DNA of 47,406 nucleotides from Silene noctiflora (Eukaryota > Streptophyta > Magnoliopsida > Caryophyllales > Caryophyllaceae), in contig VHZZ01001250.1 in assembly GCA_009801015.1 (NCBI GenBank), forward strand, positions 25,946-73,351, read 5' to 3'. Below are positions 45,459 through 47,406 of this stretch, piece after piece. The notes beneath the pieces are model-generated. The model did no database searches. It had not been told where the DNA came from and saw only the letters and a list, made by a program, of their open reading frames with translations. Made by a program: the position numbers and the translations under genes. The number at the start of each line of letters is the position of its first letter. The first letter of the stretch is position 1.

Positions 45459-46237
45459 ATTATGAAGCGATCAGATATTGTAGACCATGGCAAGAGTTGT
45501 GGTGGTGTATGAAATGTAAGCCATTGTAGTGTGTCGAGATCCTTGCAAACCGAACAACCAAGTACATAATGTCTCAAGGGAGAAGTTGAGTAGGCTGGTT
45601 TGTGTGCGTGCAGTAGTATACTTTGTTCAAGCGCCTTTTCTTTCTTTTCTTTTTTCACAAAAACCTTTGTAAGATCGTTGTACCAGAACTCGTTTAGTAG
45701 AGTTTTTGTGCGTTTTTGAAATAAAAGATTTGAATTTATAATAAGTGAGTTATACTTATTAAACCTCCTGATATTTTTCGGCGAATGGTTCATCTGGTGA
45801 CATCGATTTTTTTTGGTTTGAAGACAAATTATATACCGTCTTGTCACAATAATGTATGACAAATTTACATTTGACCGTCTCGCACTTCTCCGAAAGCTAC
45901 TTAATTACAGTGCGGTAACTTGTGAAAAAAAAAAAAAAAACAAACAAATTTTTATGTATCATCACTTGGCAGAAATCCTATATGTGAGTTTATTTTAATC
46001 AAATATTGAAAGAAGGGAGTATTATTTTTGGTGACTCTTGACAAGGTTAATTATGTAAATGAGTACCTACGTATTTGTTATAGTAACAAATTATTGACAA
46101 AAATTGTATAATGGTACCTATTATCATCATCATCATCAATTCTCATCGAGAAGACGGATACTTTTTGTCCCAAGCTGAAAACTGGTCAAATATCGCCATT
46201 TTAACAAGAAATGTGACCGTTTATCCTGACAAACTGT
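45459..46237 (+). other. Trihelix 3' UTR and spacer
   Basis: An AATAAA at 45720-45725, about 262 nt after the stop codon, is the likely poly(A) signal. Beyond it are a poly-A run (about 45926-45941), an (ATC)n stretch near 46122 and AT-rich DNA. Short motifs such as GACCGTCTCGCAC and AAGACGGATA hint at old inverted-repeat element scraps. A 148-codon minus-strand frame at 45416-45862 opposes the 3' UTR and resembles nothing. Confidence 0.5.
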
Positions 46238-46682
46238 TGTAAGTTTTATAATCTAAATTAACATGTTCTAGTCTCATAATGAACATGTATAAATTGAATG
46301 CAGAAGCCATAAAAGAGATCGATTACTTACCTCCAGTCATTGCTTGAAATAATTGATCCGTCTTAATGAATAACCCCAATTCTTATACCCCAAATCTGAC
46401 TTGGCTTCCAAACCCTCAGCCTCACAATTTAGATGGTGTATTTTCTCTATGAGGTAGGCTTGGTGAACCTTAATCAGAATAAATATGTTCCCTTAATATA
46501 GACTCTTGCCATCAAAGAGTCAACTGAACAATTTCCTAAATCGTGAATGGTAAGTTATGGGAGATAATAGTGGAAACAGAATCCTAGGTAAATTCCACCA
46601 TATAATGGACCAACTTAATTTCCATAAAATAACTTAATTAAATATTAATTTAATACTTATTTATTTTATGGAAAATCTTACA
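46238..46682 (-). repeat. Probable 3' LTR of a Ty1/copia element
   Basis: Read on the minus strand, the block starts TGTAAGATTTT right after a purine tract (AAGTGGGAGAA, complement of 46683-46693) and ends CTTACA at 46238, giving TG...CA ends with a 6-bp inverted repeat. Length about 445 bp. Its position just downstream of the copia RNase H tail fits a 3' LTR. The other LTR is outside the window, so the boundaries are inferred. Confidence 0.55.
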
Positions 46683-47406
46683 TTCTCCCACTTGGTCCAT
46701 TATTTAACAAGAGACACAACATATGGATAATGGCGACGAATTCCATTAGAGCGAGAATTAATCTTCCATGCATCACAATATATTAAGTCACTCACACCAC
46801 ACACATTTAACTTAATGAATAAACCCTATGTTTACTCGAGGTTCAAACAAAATGATATTTCTCAATATAACTTTATAAATATGCGCATAAAAATCCAAAC
46901 GAGAAAATATCCAACATAATAAACGTTTCTTACAAAAAAACTTAACGAATGTACTACATAATGGAACTAAGTCTCATTCTCACTACACGATCCTTGAAAG
47001 TCTTAATTGACATGCCTTTAGTCAAGGGATCTGCAACCATCAACTCCGTGCTAATGTGTTCAATGATCACTTTCTTTTCTTGAACACGCTCTTTTAATTA
47101 TGGCTAAATACTTTATGTCGATGTGCTTACTTCGACTTCCACTTCTATTATTCTTAGCCATAAACACAGCAGTTGAAGTATCACAATACATTCTTAGCGG
47201 CCTACAAATAGAGTCAACAACCCTGAGCCCAGATATGAAACTTTTCAACCAAACACCATCTGAGGTAGCCTCAAAACATGATACGAACTCAGCCTCCATA
47301 GTAGAAGTAGTCGTTAAGGTTTGCTTCACACTCCTCCAAGACACAACTCCATCAGCGAGCATAAACACATATCCTGATGTGGATTTACGTGAATCTATGC
47401 AGCCAG
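46238..47406 (-). mobile_element. Ty1/copia retrotransposon fossil, 3' part (cut by window edge)
   Basis: On the minus strand, 47368-47060 encodes a copia RNase H segment: VSWRSVKQTLTTTSTMEAEF, then the YCDTSTAVFMAKNN block and the SKHIDIKYL block. This is followed, nearer 47035-46980, by the familiar copia tail HISTELMVADPLTKG. A polypurine tract and a probable LTR come next. The element is broken: the coding part is not one open frame in what is visible, with at least one break. Integrase and reverse transcriptase would lie beyond 47406. It looks moderately old. Confidence 0.8.

Noticed and set aside
35780-46380. Scattered CCGTCTTA / AAGACGG words (near 35785, 36160, 37550, 46152, 46370)
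   Set aside because: They resemble ends of a dispersed MITE family, but none has a paired end and duplication that I can define here.

Overview
This window is nuclear DNA from a flowering plant (eudicot). The genes have many GT-AG introns, AT-rich introns and pyrimidine-rich leaders, and all four belong to plant families. The spacers are full of plant transposon debris: Mutator-like, hAT, Helitron, RTE-type LINE and Ty1/copia. Recurrent short repeats such as ACTCGaccGAGT and 'CCGTCTTA' pieces remind me of Caryophyllales genomes, but that placement is a weak inference.

Layout. Positions 1-4818 are transposon territory. A 3.26-kb Mutator-like element (664-3920) with ~85-bp inverted ends and a 9-bp target duplication carries a 64-bp minisatellite, and that minisatellite was itself hit by a 558-bp hAT element (2709-3266). 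A likely non-autonomous Helitron (3972-4818) ends about 200 bp before a leader that looks transcribed. From 4.9 to 32.2 kb lies one very large gene, the plant spatacsin (SPG11-like) homologue. I resolve 25 coding exons (6408-32238) that join in frame to 3197 residues, preceded by a leader intron. Its introns hold three RTE-type LINE remnants, SINE-like scraps, tandem duplications and a small hAT element that contains the 280-base assembly gap.

From 32.2 to 35.1 kb is a spacer with a Helitron into which a 937-bp Mutator-like element has inserted. Next come two small genes in tandem: fibrillin 5 (FBN5, 7 exons, 266 residues, chloroplast plastoquinone biosynthesis) and BOLA2 (3 exons, 88 residues, cytosolic/nuclear glutaredoxin partner). 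To my recollection the same two genes are neighbours in Arabidopsis (At5g09820/At5g09830), so this is probably conserved microsynteny. A GT-2-type trihelix transcription factor (2 exons, 490 residues) follows at 42142-45458. The right end (46238-47406) is the 3' part of a broken Ty1/copia element on the minus strand.

All four genes are on the plus strand and look intact. They share no obvious pathway; their proximity is ordinary plant gene order. I see no CRISPR, tRNA, rRNA or operon-like system, and no strong case for a wholly new biological system. The most interesting signals are the nested transposons, the repeated module inside the spatacsin leader intron, the assembly gap inside a foldback-like element, and a palindrome straddling the copia LTR edge.
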